Under the pieces are notes generated by a model that searched no databases, was not told the origin of the DNA, and was given only the letters and a program-made list of their open reading frames with translations. Made by a program: the position numbers and the translations under genes. From Carnobacterium_A antarcticum (GTDB taxonomy: Bacteria; Bacillota; Bacilli; Lactobacillales; Carnobacteriaceae): DNA of 64,000 nucleotides. The stretch lies in assembly GCF_042658365.1 (NCBI RefSeq), contig NZ_JBHSQC010000015.1; one strand, 5' to 3'. Shown here piece after piece: positions 42,053-51,385 of the stretch. Within the stretch, counting starts at the first letter, position 1. Each line of letters opens with the position of its first letter.

Positions 42053-43273
42053 ATGATGAACACAATTCAAAAGAAAAGACCGGTCGACTTAGCAACGTTT
42101 TATCCGTCAGATTTATATGAATATTCAAGTGAATTAACAGACGGAGAATTAACTGTTTTAAAAGAATTACGTGAAGCGTTAGAAAAAGAACTAAGACCAT
42201 TACTAAGCGAGTATTGGGAAAAAGCAGAATTCCCATTTGAAGCGTTTAAAAAAGTAGAAAAAGTTAGAATGATGGATAACCCATTATTATTTGAAGGTCG
42301 TGAAGATAAACGCAAACCAAGTGAATTATACAATGTCTTCAGATATTTTGAGTTAGCTAAACTTGATGCTTCTATTGCAACATTCTATACCGTTCACGGT
42401 GGATTATTCTACGCAACACTGTTGGAAGGTGGAAGCGAAGAACAAATTGAACGTTGGGCTGGAGAGACAGCGTCATACAATATTCAAGGCTGTTTTGCTT
42501 TGACTGAACCAGACCATGGTTCAGATATCGCAGGTGGATTGGCAACAAGCGCAAGAAAAGAAGACGATAAATGGATTATTAATGGTGAAAAACGCTGGAT
42601 CGGTGGAGCTGGATCAGCTGACGAAATGGCAGTTTTTGCCCGTGACGAAACAGATGGAAAAGTTAAAGCTTTCATCATTCCCGGTAAAGCTAAAGGAGTA
42701 CACGTAGAAAAAATTGAAGGGAAAATTTCATTACGAATGACACAAAATGGACATATCACGTTTACTGACGTAGAAGTGGGAGAAGACCGTCGTTTACAAA
42801 ATGTGAATTCATTCAAAGATGTAGCTGGCATTTTGCGCATTACTCGTGCGGATATTTCACACTTAGCAACAGGATTAACAGCGGGTGCTTTTGAAGCAGC
42901 ATTACGTTACGTGAAAAAACGTGAACAATTTGGTAAAAATTTAGGAGCATTTCAATTGGTTCAAGAAAAATTATCTATTATGCAAGCGAATGTAACAGCG
43001 AACTTAAGCTTCTCTGTACGTCTTGCTCAAATGCAAGAAAAAGGGAACTATGGTGAAGTAAATTCATCAATGGCAAAAATGCACAATGCTTTACGCATGA
43101 GAGAAACCGTTGCATTAGCACGGGAAGTAGTGGGCGGAAATGGAATCACTTTAGAAACAGATGTAGCTCGTTTCTTTGCAGATGCAGAAGCTATCTATTC
43201 TTACGAAGGTACACATGAAATTAATGCCTTAATTGTTGGCAGGTATTTAACAGGCGTAGGTGCGTTTGTTTAA
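42053..43273 (+). CDS. Acyl-CoA dehydrogenase, glutaryl-CoA dehydrogenase-like
   Basis: 406 aa. FAD-binding acyl-CoA dehydrogenase fold: CFALTEPDHGSDIAGG, the middle WIINGEKRWIGGA, and the C-terminal YEGTHEINALIVGRYLTG with catalytic Glu385 in the usual place. The THEI version of this motif is closest to the glutaryl-CoA dehydrogenase subgroup. It oxidises (or, in reverse, forms) a saturated acyl-CoA, passing electrons to ETF. It is monocistronic ahead of a LysR gene. ATG at 42053 or 42056 behind GGGGAG. Confidence 0.9.
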   Translation: MMNTIQKKRPVDLATFYPSDLYEYSSELTDGELTVLKELREALEKELRPLLSEYWEKAEFPFEAFKKVEKVRMMDNPLLFEGREDKRKPSELYNVFRYFELAKLDASIATFYTVHGGLFYATLLEGGSEEQIERWAGETASYNIQGCFALTEPDHGSDIAGGLATSARKEDDKWIINGEKRWIGGAGSADEMAVFARDETDGKVKAFIIPGKAKGVHVEKIEGKISLRMTQNGHITFTDVEVGEDRRLQNVNSFKDVAGILRITRADISHLATGLTAGAFEAALRYVKKREQFGKNLGAFQLVQEKLSIMQANVTANLSFSVRLAQMQEKGNYGEVNSSMAKMHNALRMRETVALAREVVGGNGITLETDVARFFADAEAIYSYEGTHEINALIVGRYLTGVGAFV

Positions 43274-43286
43274 AATAAACGAATGG

Positions 43287-43329
43287 CTCATAAAACAGAG
43301 ATAACATTATTCTGTTTTATGGGTTTTTT
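43287..43329 (+). terminator. Terminator after acyl-CoA dehydrogenase
   Basis: CATAAAACAGA pairs with TCTGTTTTATG, then GGTTTTTT. Confidence 0.85.
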
Positions 43330-43417
43330 GACTTCTATTACACAAATAAATAGAACCGTGGTATTCTATAGATGATTACAGATAAACAGATTTAAAACAT
43401 AAAGGAGAATAAAGGAA

Positions 43418-44320
43418 TTGGATATCACACAATTAAACTATTTCGTCAATATTGTTGAATGCGGTTGCAATTTGTCTCTAGCTGCCAAAAAAATACATAT
43501 CTCTCAGTCAGCATTAAGTCAGATGGTCACTAATTTTGAAAAAGAAGAAGAAATAAATCTTTTTTATCGAAAAAATGGACGTCTTGAAGAACCGACAGCA
43601 AGCGGAGAGAAATTGTATCACTACGCGTTAGATATTTTAAAAATGCATGATGAAATGAAAGATATGATTCGAAAAGAGTCGTCAAAACAAAAAGGTACTA
43701 TTCGTTTAGGGTTGCCTTCATTGATTTTGCGGGTTTTCTTCTCCAATTTCTTTTCCAAATTTATTGTAGAAAACCCTGAAATTAAAATTGAAATCGTAGA
43801 AGATGGCTGTAATGAATTAAGAAGGATGCTTTTGCAAAAAGATTTAGATTACGCTGTCTTGATTGAACCAACTAATTTGGATACAAAAGCATTTGAAGAG
43901 CATGTTATTCAAATCGATGAGCTAACAGCTTTTATGTCGACAGCACATCCTTTAGCGAAAAATAAAAAAATTGCATGGAGAGAATTGGATAATTTTCCAA
44001 TTGCAACGTTCAATGAATCTTTTGTAACCAATGATTTAGTTAAAAGAACATTTAAAGAAAATCAGTTGGAAACTGAAATAATTTTTACTTCATCCTCATG
44101 GGATTTTTTGATTGAAACCACTCGTTACACAGACACGATCGCTATTTTGCCTTCTCCGATTCGTCGCTACCTGAGTACCGAAAACTACGTTGAAAAGTCT
44201 TTTAAAAATCCTATTCCTTTTAATGTTTTATTGTGTCGTCCCATTAAAAATAGTTATTCGTCTGTAGAAACAGTATTACACGAGTCTATTTTAAGTTACT
44301 TTTATCAACCGATAGAATAA
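43418..44320 (+). CDS. LysR family transcriptional regulator
   Basis: 300 aa. N-terminal winged helix (DITQLNYFVNIVECGCNLSL, AAKKIHISQSALSQMVTNFE) and a LysR effector domain (GTIRLGLPSLILRVFFSNFF, LLQKDLDYAVLIEP). TTG start after AAAGGAG. It lies between two acyl-CoA metabolism units and is a good candidate to control them; the co-inducer could be an acyl-CoA or a fatty acid (inference). Confidence 0.88.
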   Translation: MDITQLNYFVNIVECGCNLSLAAKKIHISQSALSQMVTNFEKEEEINLFYRKNGRLEEPTASGEKLYHYALDILKMHDEMKDMIRKESSKQKGTIRLGLPSLILRVFFSNFFSKFIVENPEIKIEIVEDGCNELRRMLLQKDLDYAVLIEPTNLDTKAFEEHVIQIDELTAFMSTAHPLAKNKKIAWRELDNFPIATFNESFVTNDLVKRTFKENQLETEIIFTSSSWDFLIETTRYTDTIAILPSPIRRYLSTENYVEKSFKNPIPFNVLLCRPIKNSYSSVETVLHESILSYFYQPIE

Positions 44321-44368
44321 TATGAAGAGTAAACGCATTATATTGTGCAGAGCTTTTCGATAGACAAG

Positions 44369-44413
44369 AACGAAAAAAACGACGTCTGTGTCAGTTTTTT
44401 TCGTTTTTTTTTG
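44369..44413 (+). terminator. Terminator after the LysR gene
   Basis: AACGAAAAAAACGAC pairs with GTGTCAGTTTTTTTCGTT; a further T-run follows. Confidence 0.8.
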
Positions 44414-44418
44414 TTGCA

Positions 44419-44434
44419 TGGTAAACGGTTCACA
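44419..44434 (+). promoter_or_regulatory. cre-like site 1 before thiolase
   Basis: TGGTAAACGGTTCACA; same pattern as the site 91 bp downstream. Confidence 0.45.
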
Positions 44435-44509
44435 ATTATATTAGCAAAACTTATAGTTTTTGTAATTTATACTTGTTAGACCTTTGTTGAAAAACCCTAT
44501 ATGATTTGG

Positions 44510-44525
44510 TTGTAAACGCTTCACA
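44510..44525 (+). promoter_or_regulatory. cre-like site 2 before thiolase
   Basis: TTGTAAACGCTTCACA, a near palindrome close to the cre consensus, about 70 bp before the thiolase start. TATATG at 44498-44503 may be a -10. Confidence 0.6.
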
Positions 44526-44592
44526 AGAAAGCATTATATATGAACCTATAAGCTTAATGAAACAGAAGAACAATTATTTGGAGGGAATTTAC

Positions 44593-45771
44593 ATGACAGA
44601 AGCTGTAATCGTATCAGCATTAAGAACACCAGTCGGAACATTTGGCGGAGCTTTTAAAGATGTATCAGCAGTTGATTTGGGGACCGCTGTTGTAAGAAAA
44701 GCTATTGAAAGTATTAATTTAGACCCATCGACAATTGACGAACTTGTTTTTGGAAACGTTTTAAGCGCAGGATTAGGTCAAAATGTTGCTAGACAAGTAG
44801 CCATGAATGCAGGAATTCCAAAACATGTTCCTTCTTTCGGCATTAACAAAGTATGTGGATCAGGTTTGAAGACAGTTGCTTTAGCAGCTCAGTCGATTCT
44901 TTCAGGAGATAATGAAATCGTTATTGCTGGAGGTACAGAAAGCATGAGCCAATCACCATATGTGCTGCCTGATGCTCGTTGGGGCAAAAGAATGGGTAAT
45001 GGACAAATGGTTGACACGATGTTGAAGGATGGCTTAACGGATGCTTTTACAGACATTCATATGGGTGTAACGGCTGAAAACATAGTTGAAAAATATCACT
45101 TTACTCGCGAGCAACAAGATGAATTAGCTGTTCGTAGCCAAAATAATGCAGAAAAAGCTGTCACTTCCGGACGATTTAAAAATGAAATCGTGCCAATTGA
45201 AGTGCCGCAACGGAAAGGTGAGCCAAAAGTTGTAGATACAGATGAGCATCCAAGATTTGGCACAACAATGGAGTCAATGTCTAAGCTGAAACCTGCCTTT
45301 AAAAAAGATGGTTCCGTTACAGCAGGAAATGCTTCAGGTTTAAATGATGGTGCAGCGGCTATTATCGTAATGAGCCGTGAAAAAGCAGAAGAACTAGGTT
45401 TAAAACCATTAGCTACCATCAAATCATATGCTAGTGCGGGTGTCGACCCTGAAATTATGGGGTGCGGTCCAATTCCAGCTACTCAAAAAGCATTGAAAAA
45501 AGTAGGTTTAACTGTTAAGGACTTAGATTTAATAGAAGCGAATGAAGCTTTCGCTGCTCAAGCATTAAGCGTTATTACTGACTTGGAATTAAACACAGAC
45601 ATCGTAAATGTAAACGGTGGAGCTATTGCTTTAGGACATCCAATCGGAGCTAGCGGTGCTCGTATATTGGTTACATTACTTCATGAAATGGAAAAGCGTG
45701 ACTCAAAATGTGGACTAGCGACATTATGTATTGGTGGAGGACAAGGAGTTTCATTAATTGTAGAACGTTAA
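44593..45771 (+). CDS. Acetyl-CoA C-acetyltransferase (thiolase)
   Basis: 392 aa, standard. Nucleophile Cys88 in NKVCGSGLKTVALA, GGTESMSQSPYVLP, the His motif NVNGGAIALGHPIGASGARI and the second Cys in CIGGGQG are all present. It condenses two acetyl-CoA to acetoacetyl-CoA or does the reverse. The ATG at 44593 behind GGAGGG is preferred; the frame stays open upstream to 44506 through the regulatory region. First gene of a five-gene acyl-CoA unit. A role in mevalonate synthesis is possible but the neighbours argue for short-chain acyl metabolism. Confidence 0.94.
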   Translation: MTEAVIVSALRTPVGTFGGAFKDVSAVDLGTAVVRKAIESINLDPSTIDELVFGNVLSAGLGQNVARQVAMNAGIPKHVPSFGINKVCGSGLKTVALAAQSILSGDNEIVIAGGTESMSQSPYVLPDARWGKRMGNGQMVDTMLKDGLTDAFTDIHMGVTAENIVEKYHFTREQQDELAVRSQNNAEKAVTSGRFKNEIVPIEVPQRKGEPKVVDTDEHPRFGTTMESMSKLKPAFKKDGSVTAGNASGLNDGAAAIIVMSREKAEELGLKPLATIKSYASAGVDPEIMGCGPIPATQKALKKVGLTVKDLDLIEANEAFAAQALSVITDLELNTDIVNVNGGAIALGHPIGASGARILVTLLHEMEKRDSKCGLATLCIGGGQGVSLIVER

Positions 45772-45823
45772 TATTTAAATTAGATTGTCAAGTCCTTTAG
45801 GTACCAGAGAGGAGTAAGAAGCT

Positions 45824-46951
45824 ATGACGATTTCAGCAATAGAACAAATAATTAACCAAGTTGCTGACTTTTCTAAAAAAAGTATTCAACCGGTTGCATC
45901 TGAATATGATAAGACAGAAGAGTTTCCAGAAAAACAACTGAAACAATTGAGTGATATGGGTGTTTTTCGGATTCCGATCGAGCGTTTGTATGGCGGGCTT
46001 GAAGGTTCATTTAAAGATTTCTTGAACGTCATTCAAATTATTTCAAAAGACTGTGCTTCAACAGCTAGTGTTTTGTTAACACACTCCTCAATGGGAACTT
46101 GGCCAATTTATCAGTATGGTACAGAACGTCAAAAGCAAGAGTATCTGCCAGCGATGTTAAGCGGAGAAACACTTAGTGCGCTTGCTTTAAACGAGCTGGG
46201 AATGAGCAATGATTTAGAAAACATGGAAACACTAGCAGTGGAACAAGAAGATCACTGGGAGTTGAATGGAGCGAAAGCATTTGTTTCAAATGCTGGAAAA
46301 GCTAAGTTTTACTTAGTTGCTAGTAAGACGATTGCTACAGATGGAAAGAAGGGTTACGGCGTATTTATTATAGATGCTGAAATGCAGGGGCTTATTATCG
46401 GGAAGATTGAAGAAAAAATGGGAATTCGAGCACTTCCAGTAGCTCCACTTGAATTTGTGAATATTCGTGTACCGAAAGAAAATTTGTTAGGCAATCAATG
46501 CGATGGAGAAAAGCAGTGTCAAACCGTCAGGGACCGCATGCGCTTATCGGTTGCTGCTCAAGCTGTCGGGATTGCTGAAGGAGCTTTTGAACGGGCATTG
46601 AATTACGTCAGTCAAGACCGAAAATTCGGTCAAAGATTAATTGATTTACGCAATACTCAGTTCAGATTAGCTGAAACGTACACTGAATTACAAGCAACAG
46701 TTGCTTTTTTGGATAAGATAGCCAGCACTCACTGTGCAGATTCTATGCAGATTGCCATGGCCAAATTAAAAGCGGCTGCTATTGCTGAAGAAGTGACAGA
46801 GATGGCTATTCAGGTAACTGGAGGCTACGGGTATATGCGAAACAATGATATTGAACGCTATGCTAGAGATGCTAAGTTAACGACCATTTATGGAGGATCC
46901 CTAGAAACACTAAAAGAAATTATCTCAAAAAACTGGGTAGATCAAGGATGA
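45824..46951 (+). CDS. Acyl-CoA dehydrogenase with altered catalytic site
   Basis: 375 aa. Typical acyl-CoA dehydrogenase length and fold (ALALNELGMSNDLENMET, GGYGYMRNNDIERYARDAKL). The usual catalytic Glu in the IYEGT motif is Gly357 here (IYGGSLETLKEI). Long-chain and isovaleryl types also lack that Glu and use one on another helix; the matching place here seems to be Asp237 (VRDRMRL). Activity and substrate are therefore uncertain. The context suggests butyryl/crotonyl-CoA conversion. It needs ETF, and no etf genes are in the window. Confidence 0.85.
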   Translation: MTISAIEQIINQVADFSKKSIQPVASEYDKTEEFPEKQLKQLSDMGVFRIPIERLYGGLEGSFKDFLNVIQIISKDCASTASVLLTHSSMGTWPIYQYGTERQKQEYLPAMLSGETLSALALNELGMSNDLENMETLAVEQEDHWELNGAKAFVSNAGKAKFYLVASKTIATDGKKGYGVFIIDAEMQGLIIGKIEEKMGIRALPVAPLEFVNIRVPKENLLGNQCDGEKQCQTVRDRMRLSVAAQAVGIAEGAFERALNYVSQDRKFGQRLIDLRNTQFRLAETYTELQATVAFLDKIASTHCADSMQIAMAKLKAAAIAEEVTEMAIQVTGGYGYMRNNDIERYARDAKLTTIYGGSLETLKEIISKNWVDQG

Positions 46952-46987
46952 AATAAAGTAAGTGTAAATCTTTAGAGGAGTGAAGAA

Positions 46988-47842
46988 ATGGAAATCAAAA
47001 AAATAATGATCATTGGATCAGGACAAATGGGTAGTGGAATCGCTCAAGTAATTGCAGAAGCTGGATACGATGTGATTTTAAACGATATTAAAGAAGAATT
47101 TGTGCAACAAGGTTTTAATAAAGTTGAAAAAACTCTAACAAGAGATGTTGAAAAAGGCCGCAAAACAGCAGCTGAAAAAGAATCAATCCTTTCTCGTTTT
47201 GTGCTTTCAACAGATATTCAAGATGCTGAAGAAGTACAACTAGTTGTTGAAGCAGCAACTGAGAATAAAAAAATTAAACTATCTATTTTTAAAGAACTGG
47301 ATGAAATAACGGCAAGTGATACGATCTTAGCTAGCAACACATCTTCTCTTTCTATCACAGAAATCGCTTCTGCGACAAAGCGACCTGAAAAAGTAATTGG
47401 ATTGCATTTTTTCAACCCAGTTCCAGTAATGAAATTAGTTGAAATCAATAGGGGGATGGCAACAAGTACTGAAACAACAGCTGCCGTCAAGAAGTTAAGC
47501 GAAAAAATCGGAAAAGTTACTATCGATATCAAAGATTCACCGGGTTTCGCTGTAAATCGTATTTTAGTTCCGATGATTAATGAAGCAATTTTTGCAATAC
47601 ATGAAGGCGTCGCAACAGCACAAGAAGTGGATGAAGCGATGAAATTAGGTGCAAATCATCCGATGGGGCCAATTGCTTTGGCTGATTACATTGGCTTAGA
47701 TGTTTGCTTAGCGATCATGGAAGTCTTATACACTGGATTTAATGATTCGAAGTACCGTCCTTGCCCATTATTGAAAAAATATGTAGAAGCTGGCTGGCTG
47801 GGAAAGAAAACTGGTAAAGGGTTTTATGATTATGCTTCGTAA
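46988..47842 (+). CDS. 3-hydroxybutyryl-CoA dehydrogenase
   Basis: 284 aa, stand-alone form. Rossmann loop IIGSGQMGSGIAQVIAEAGY, active His in GLHFFNPVPVMKLVEI, and the C-terminal domain ANHPMGPIALADYIGLDV with the closing GKKTGKGFYDY. It interconverts acetoacetyl-CoA and 3-hydroxybutyryl-CoA with NAD(P)H. Sits between dehydrogenase and crotonase genes. SD GAGGAG. Confidence 0.95.
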   Translation: MEIKKIMIIGSGQMGSGIAQVIAEAGYDVILNDIKEEFVQQGFNKVEKTLTRDVEKGRKTAAEKESILSRFVLSTDIQDAEEVQLVVEAATENKKIKLSIFKELDEITASDTILASNTSSLSITEIASATKRPEKVIGLHFFNPVPVMKLVEINRGMATSTETTAAVKKLSEKIGKVTIDIKDSPGFAVNRILVPMINEAIFAIHEGVATAQEVDEAMKLGANHPMGPIALADYIGLDVCLAIMEVLYTGFNDSKYRPCPLLKKYVEAGWLGKKTGKGFYDYAS

Positions 47843-47857
47843 GGGAGAGAATTAAAA

Positions 47858-48643
47858 ATGACAGAATATAAAACACTTACATTAGAAAAATCAGAAGGAA
47901 TTGCTATTTTAAAAATAAATCGTCCTAAAATGTTGAATGCCCTAAGTTTAGAAGTGCTCCAAGAGTTAACACTTGCGCTTGATGCGGTTGAAATAGATCC
48001 ATTTGTCCATGTACTGATCCTGACTGGATCAGGTGAAAAAGCCTTTGTAGCGGGTGCGGATATTACTGAGATGAAAGAAAAGAATGCGATTGAAGGAAGA
48101 GATTTCTCTCTATTTGGAAATGCAGTCTTTTCTAAATTAGAACAATTGCGTCAACCGACTATTGCTGCAGTGAATGGTTTTGCACTAGGAGGAGGTTGTG
48201 AATTAGCCTTGGCTTGTGATATTCGAATTGGAGCTGAGAACGCAAAATTCGGCCAACCAGAAGTTGGTTTAGGAATCATCCCTGGATTCGGCGGGACACA
48301 ACGTTTGCCACGTTTAATTGGAATAGGCAAAGCAAAAGAATTGATTTATACAGGTACCAACATTGCAGCTGAAGAAGCTTATCGGATTGGTCTGCTAAAT
48401 AAAGTTGTGGCAGCTGAAGAACTGATAGATGAAGCTAAAGCAATGGCTGAAAAAGTCATGAAAAATTCTCCATTAGGTGTAGAAGGCAGCAAGAAAGCCA
48501 TTAACCAAGGGTTGCAAATGAATTTGCAACAAGCTTTGGCATTGGAATCTGAAATTTTCGGAGCTTTATTCGCTACCGAAGATCAGAAAGAAGGTATGGC
48601 AGCTTTTATTGAAAAACGCAAAGCTCAATTTGGAAATAAGTAA
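47858..48643 (+). CDS. Enoyl-CoA hydratase (crotonase)
   Basis: 261 aa. FVAGADITEM oxyanion loop, NGFALGGGCELALACDIRIG and KFGQPEVGLGIIPGFGGTQR contain both catalytic glutamates (GGGCELA and QPEVG), so it is a true hydratase rather than another crotonase-fold enzyme. It hydrates crotonyl-CoA to 3-hydroxybutyryl-CoA or the reverse. SD GGGAGAG. 15 bp after the previous gene. Confidence 0.94.
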   Translation: MTEYKTLTLEKSEGIAILKINRPKMLNALSLEVLQELTLALDAVEIDPFVHVLILTGSGEKAFVAGADITEMKEKNAIEGRDFSLFGNAVFSKLEQLRQPTIAAVNGFALGGGCELALACDIRIGAENAKFGQPEVGLGIIPGFGGTQRLPRLIGIGKAKELIYTGTNIAAEEAYRIGLLNKVVAAEELIDEAKAMAEKVMKNSPLGVEGSKKAINQGLQMNLQQALALESEIFGALFATEDQKEGMAAFIEKRKAQFGNK

Positions 48644-48681
48644 ACCACCAAAATAGCGGTAACTGTCAGGAGGATATGATG

Positions 48682-50016
48682 ATGTTAAGAATCTACGAAA
48701 AAATGTATGAAAAGAAAAAAACAACAGCACAAAAGGCTGTTCAACTGGTTGAACCGGGAGAAGGCATTATTTTCCCGATAATGCCAGGCGAACCGCCAGC
48801 TCTATTGGAAGCGTTACCTATGAACGGGGAGCTGAGCGGCAACACCTTGTACCGTATGCTGCCAAGCTTTCCGACTGTGGATATTTCTCCAAATAAATTA
48901 AAGCAAGTATCGATTTTTTTATCGGGTATGGATCGAAAAGGTTTTAACCAAGGGAATATAGACTTGTTGCCTAATCATTTTTCTGATATACCGGCCTTGC
49001 TCAAAAGACGAACAAATCGGCCAGTTATTATGGCAACCGTATCGCCTATGGATGAAGAGGGAAATTTCTCATTGGGCACTAGTCCTTCTTATGTAGCTTC
49101 ATTGATTAAAGATGCTAAAACTATAATTCTTGAAGTGAATAAGCACATGCCGCGGACGTTTGGTGAAAAAAACACGATTCATATCAGTGAAGTGGCGGCT
49201 TTAGTTGAACATGACTTTGAGCTTCCGACATTGCCAAACCCAAAATTAAGTGAAAAAGATTTGGCGATCGGTAAAATTATTGCTGAAACAGTTAAAGATG
49301 GCGATACAGTTCAAATCGGGTTCGGATCGATGCCGAATGCTGTAATGGAATACTTAATGGACAAACGTAATTTAGGTATCCACAGTGAAATGCTGCCTGA
49401 TAAAATCGTTGATTTATATGAAGAAGGGGTCGTCAACAACAAATACAAAACGACTTATCCAACAAAAACAGTTTCAACCTTTGCAATCGGTTCAAAACGA
49501 TTATATGAATTTATGGACAATAACCCAGATATATTAATGCTGCCATGTGATGTAACCAATGATATCCGCGAAATTGCTAAAATTGATAATTTAAAGGCCA
49601 TCAATTCATCCGTTGAAGTTGACTTTTTAGGACAATGCAACTCAGAGATGGTGAAAGGAACTTATTATTCATCGACAGGCGGGCAAGCAGACTTCACAAA
49701 AGGCGTTAGATTGTCTAACAACGGCCGTGGAATCATTTGTCTCTATTCAACAGCTAAAAAAGACAGTATCTCAACTATTGTGCCAGAACTGGCCCTCGGT
49801 TCTGCTGTCTCGACTTCCAAAAATGATATTGATACAATCGTGACGGAATATGGAAAAGCTGAATTGATAGGGAAAACAGTACAAGAGCGAACAGAGTCTC
49901 TTATCGAAGTAGCCCATCCAAATTTTAGGGAAGAACTACGACAAAAAGCGATTGAAAAATGCTTTATTACAGAAGCAAAAAATAATGAAAAAGAAGAAAC
50001 ATTGGCAATGATGTGA
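48682..50016 (+). CDS. Acetyl-CoA hydrolase/CoA-transferase family protein (butyryl-CoA:acetate type)
   Basis: About 444 aa. IGFGSMPNAVMEYLMDKRNL, HSEMLPDKIVDLYEEG, and INSSVEVDFLGQCNSEMVKG (with the catalytic Glu of the family) followed by STGGQADFTKG define the 4-hydroxybutyrate/butyrate CoA-transferase group. It would swap CoA between butyryl-CoA and acetate, or activate incoming short-chain acids. Three ATGs in a row (48676, 48679, 48682); the last has the best spacing to AGGAGG. Last gene of the unit. Confidence 0.88.
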   Translation: MLRIYEKMYEKKKTTAQKAVQLVEPGEGIIFPIMPGEPPALLEALPMNGELSGNTLYRMLPSFPTVDISPNKLKQVSIFLSGMDRKGFNQGNIDLLPNHFSDIPALLKRRTNRPVIMATVSPMDEEGNFSLGTSPSYVASLIKDAKTIILEVNKHMPRTFGEKNTIHISEVAALVEHDFELPTLPNPKLSEKDLAIGKIIAETVKDGDTVQIGFGSMPNAVMEYLMDKRNLGIHSEMLPDKIVDLYEEGVVNNKYKTTYPTKTVSTFAIGSKRLYEFMDNNPDILMLPCDVTNDIREIAKIDNLKAINSSVEVDFLGQCNSEMVKGTYYSSTGGQADFTKGVRLSNNGRGIICLYSTAKKDSISTIVPELALGSAVSTSKNDIDTIVTEYGKAELIGKTVQERTESLIEVAHPNFREELRQKAIEKCFITEAKNNEKEETLAMM

Positions 50017-50063
50017 AATTCTTAAAAAATTAAAAACGTTCTAAGTCTTTATATGACAATAAA

Positions 50064-50108
50064 GAGCACTGCTTTAGGTTCAAATGAATCTAAGGCAGTG
50101 CTTTTTTT
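50064..50108 (+). terminator. Terminator of the acyl-CoA operon
   Basis: AGCACTGCTTTAG pairs with CTAAGGCAGTGCT, followed by seven T. Confidence 0.92.
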
Positions 50109-50130
50109 CATTAGAGAGATTTTTTTACGT

Positions 50131-51363
50131 TTATTCTTCTTTTTCTCGGATAGCGCCTTTCAATGCATTTGAATCGGACGGCGGATCGCTAAGAATGTTG
50201 CGGACGTCGTCTAAATCTGCTTCAACATTCCAAAGCAAGATACCCACAGGTTTATCGTCTTTAAGGTAATAAACAACTTTTCCGTCGCCGACTTTATTGA
50301 TCAACGTATCCAGCTCAGGATCTAAGGTTCCAATAGCTTTCCAAGAGATATCAAATACGACAGAATAGAAGTAAGGAGTGTGTGTATAAGGTTCATCTGC
50401 TCCGGCCATCGCTTTTCCAACAGCTTCTCCTGAATTTCGCGCATGATCGACGTGTTCGATTCGGTTTTTGCCTAAAATCTTATCTGGATAAGCAGCGATA
50501 TCTCCGGCGGCATAGATATCGGGATCTTCAGTCCGCAAATACTCATCAACAACGACACCGTCTTCTACTGTTAAGCCGCTTTCTTTTGCCAGTGAGACAC
50601 GAGGGGAAACGCCCAGACCGCTTACGATAGCGTCAGCTTCTAGTTCGGAACCGTCATCAAGTGTCAATGTTAGTTTATCATCTTCTTTTCGATAGGATGT
50701 AGCGCGTTTTCCATTTACAAGTGTGACACCTACTTTTCGGAAAGCTGCTTCATATTCTTTAGCGATTTCTTCAGGAAACTGCTTGCTTCCAAGTACTTCA
50801 TCAGGGTAGATCAGCGTGACCCTAGTCTCATTTTGGACTAAACCAGCTGCTAATTCGGCCCCGATATATCCGCCTCCAACTACTAAGATATGCCGATTAT
50901 GGCCGGAAAGTTCACGGAGTCTTCGGTAGTCTGTCCAGTTCCTAAAGAAAATCGCACGGTCATCTTCAGGACCGTCAATTTTAGCTGGTTCGCTGCCTGT
51001 TGCCAAGAGTAATTTGTTATAGCCGATAATCGTTCCGTCTTCCAGATGAACTGTGTGCATGTCTCGGTTGATTGCTGTTACAACGGTTTCTAATTCAATC
51101 ACAGCACCCGTTTCATCTTCTGTATTAAGCGAAACTTGATCCTCTGTAAACTCATCGTCTGTCCATAATTTTTTCGTTAAGGCAGGGCGTGTGTAAGGCG
51201 CATCCACATCTGCTGAAAGGATGCCGATTGTACCGATTTTATCCAGTTCGCGTATTCCTTTCGCAGCATAACCGGCGACCATTCCACCTCCAATAATTAA
51301 GTAATCATAAGGATGGTTAGCTTGTTGTGTCCGTTGAATATCATTTTTTGGTTGTTTTCCCAC
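50131..51363 (-). CDS. FAD/NAD(P)-dependent oxidoreductase (ferredoxin-reductase type)
   Basis: 410 aa. FAD loop YLIIGGGMVAGYAAKGI, NAD loop ILVVGGGYIGAELAAGL and the late FAD motif DIYAAGDIAAYPDK. It matches reductases of the AIF/rubredoxin/ferredoxin-reductase type, which pass electrons from NAD(P)H to a small redox protein; no redox-active Cys pair is seen. A partner was not found here. Co-directional and 22 bp after the SDR gene. SD GGAGA in the gap. Confidence 0.88.
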   Translation of the reverse strand: MGKQPKNDIQRTQQANHPYDYLIIGGGMVAGYAAKGIRELDKIGTIGILSADVDAPYTRPALTKKLWTDDEFTEDQVSLNTEDETGAVIELETVVTAINRDMHTVHLEDGTIIGYNKLLLATGSEPAKIDGPEDDRAIFFRNWTDYRRLRELSGHNRHILVVGGGYIGAELAAGLVQNETRVTLIYPDEVLGSKQFPEEIAKEYEAAFRKVGVTLVNGKRATSYRKEDDKLTLTLDDGSELEADAIVSGLGVSPRVSLAKESGLTVEDGVVVDEYLRTEDPDIYAAGDIAAYPDKILGKNRIEHVDHARNSGEAVGKAMAGADEPYTHTPYFYSVVFDISWKAIGTLDPELDTLINKVGDGKVVYYLKDDKPVGILLWNVEADLDDVRNILSDPPSDSNALKGAIREKEE

Positions 51364-51385
51364 TGATTATTTCTCCTTTCTTAGC

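Noticed and set aside
44506..44592. N-terminal extension of the thiolase to 44506
   Set aside because: The extension covers the cre-like site and 5' UTR; the ATG at 44593 has a strong SD and begins at the family's usual first residues.
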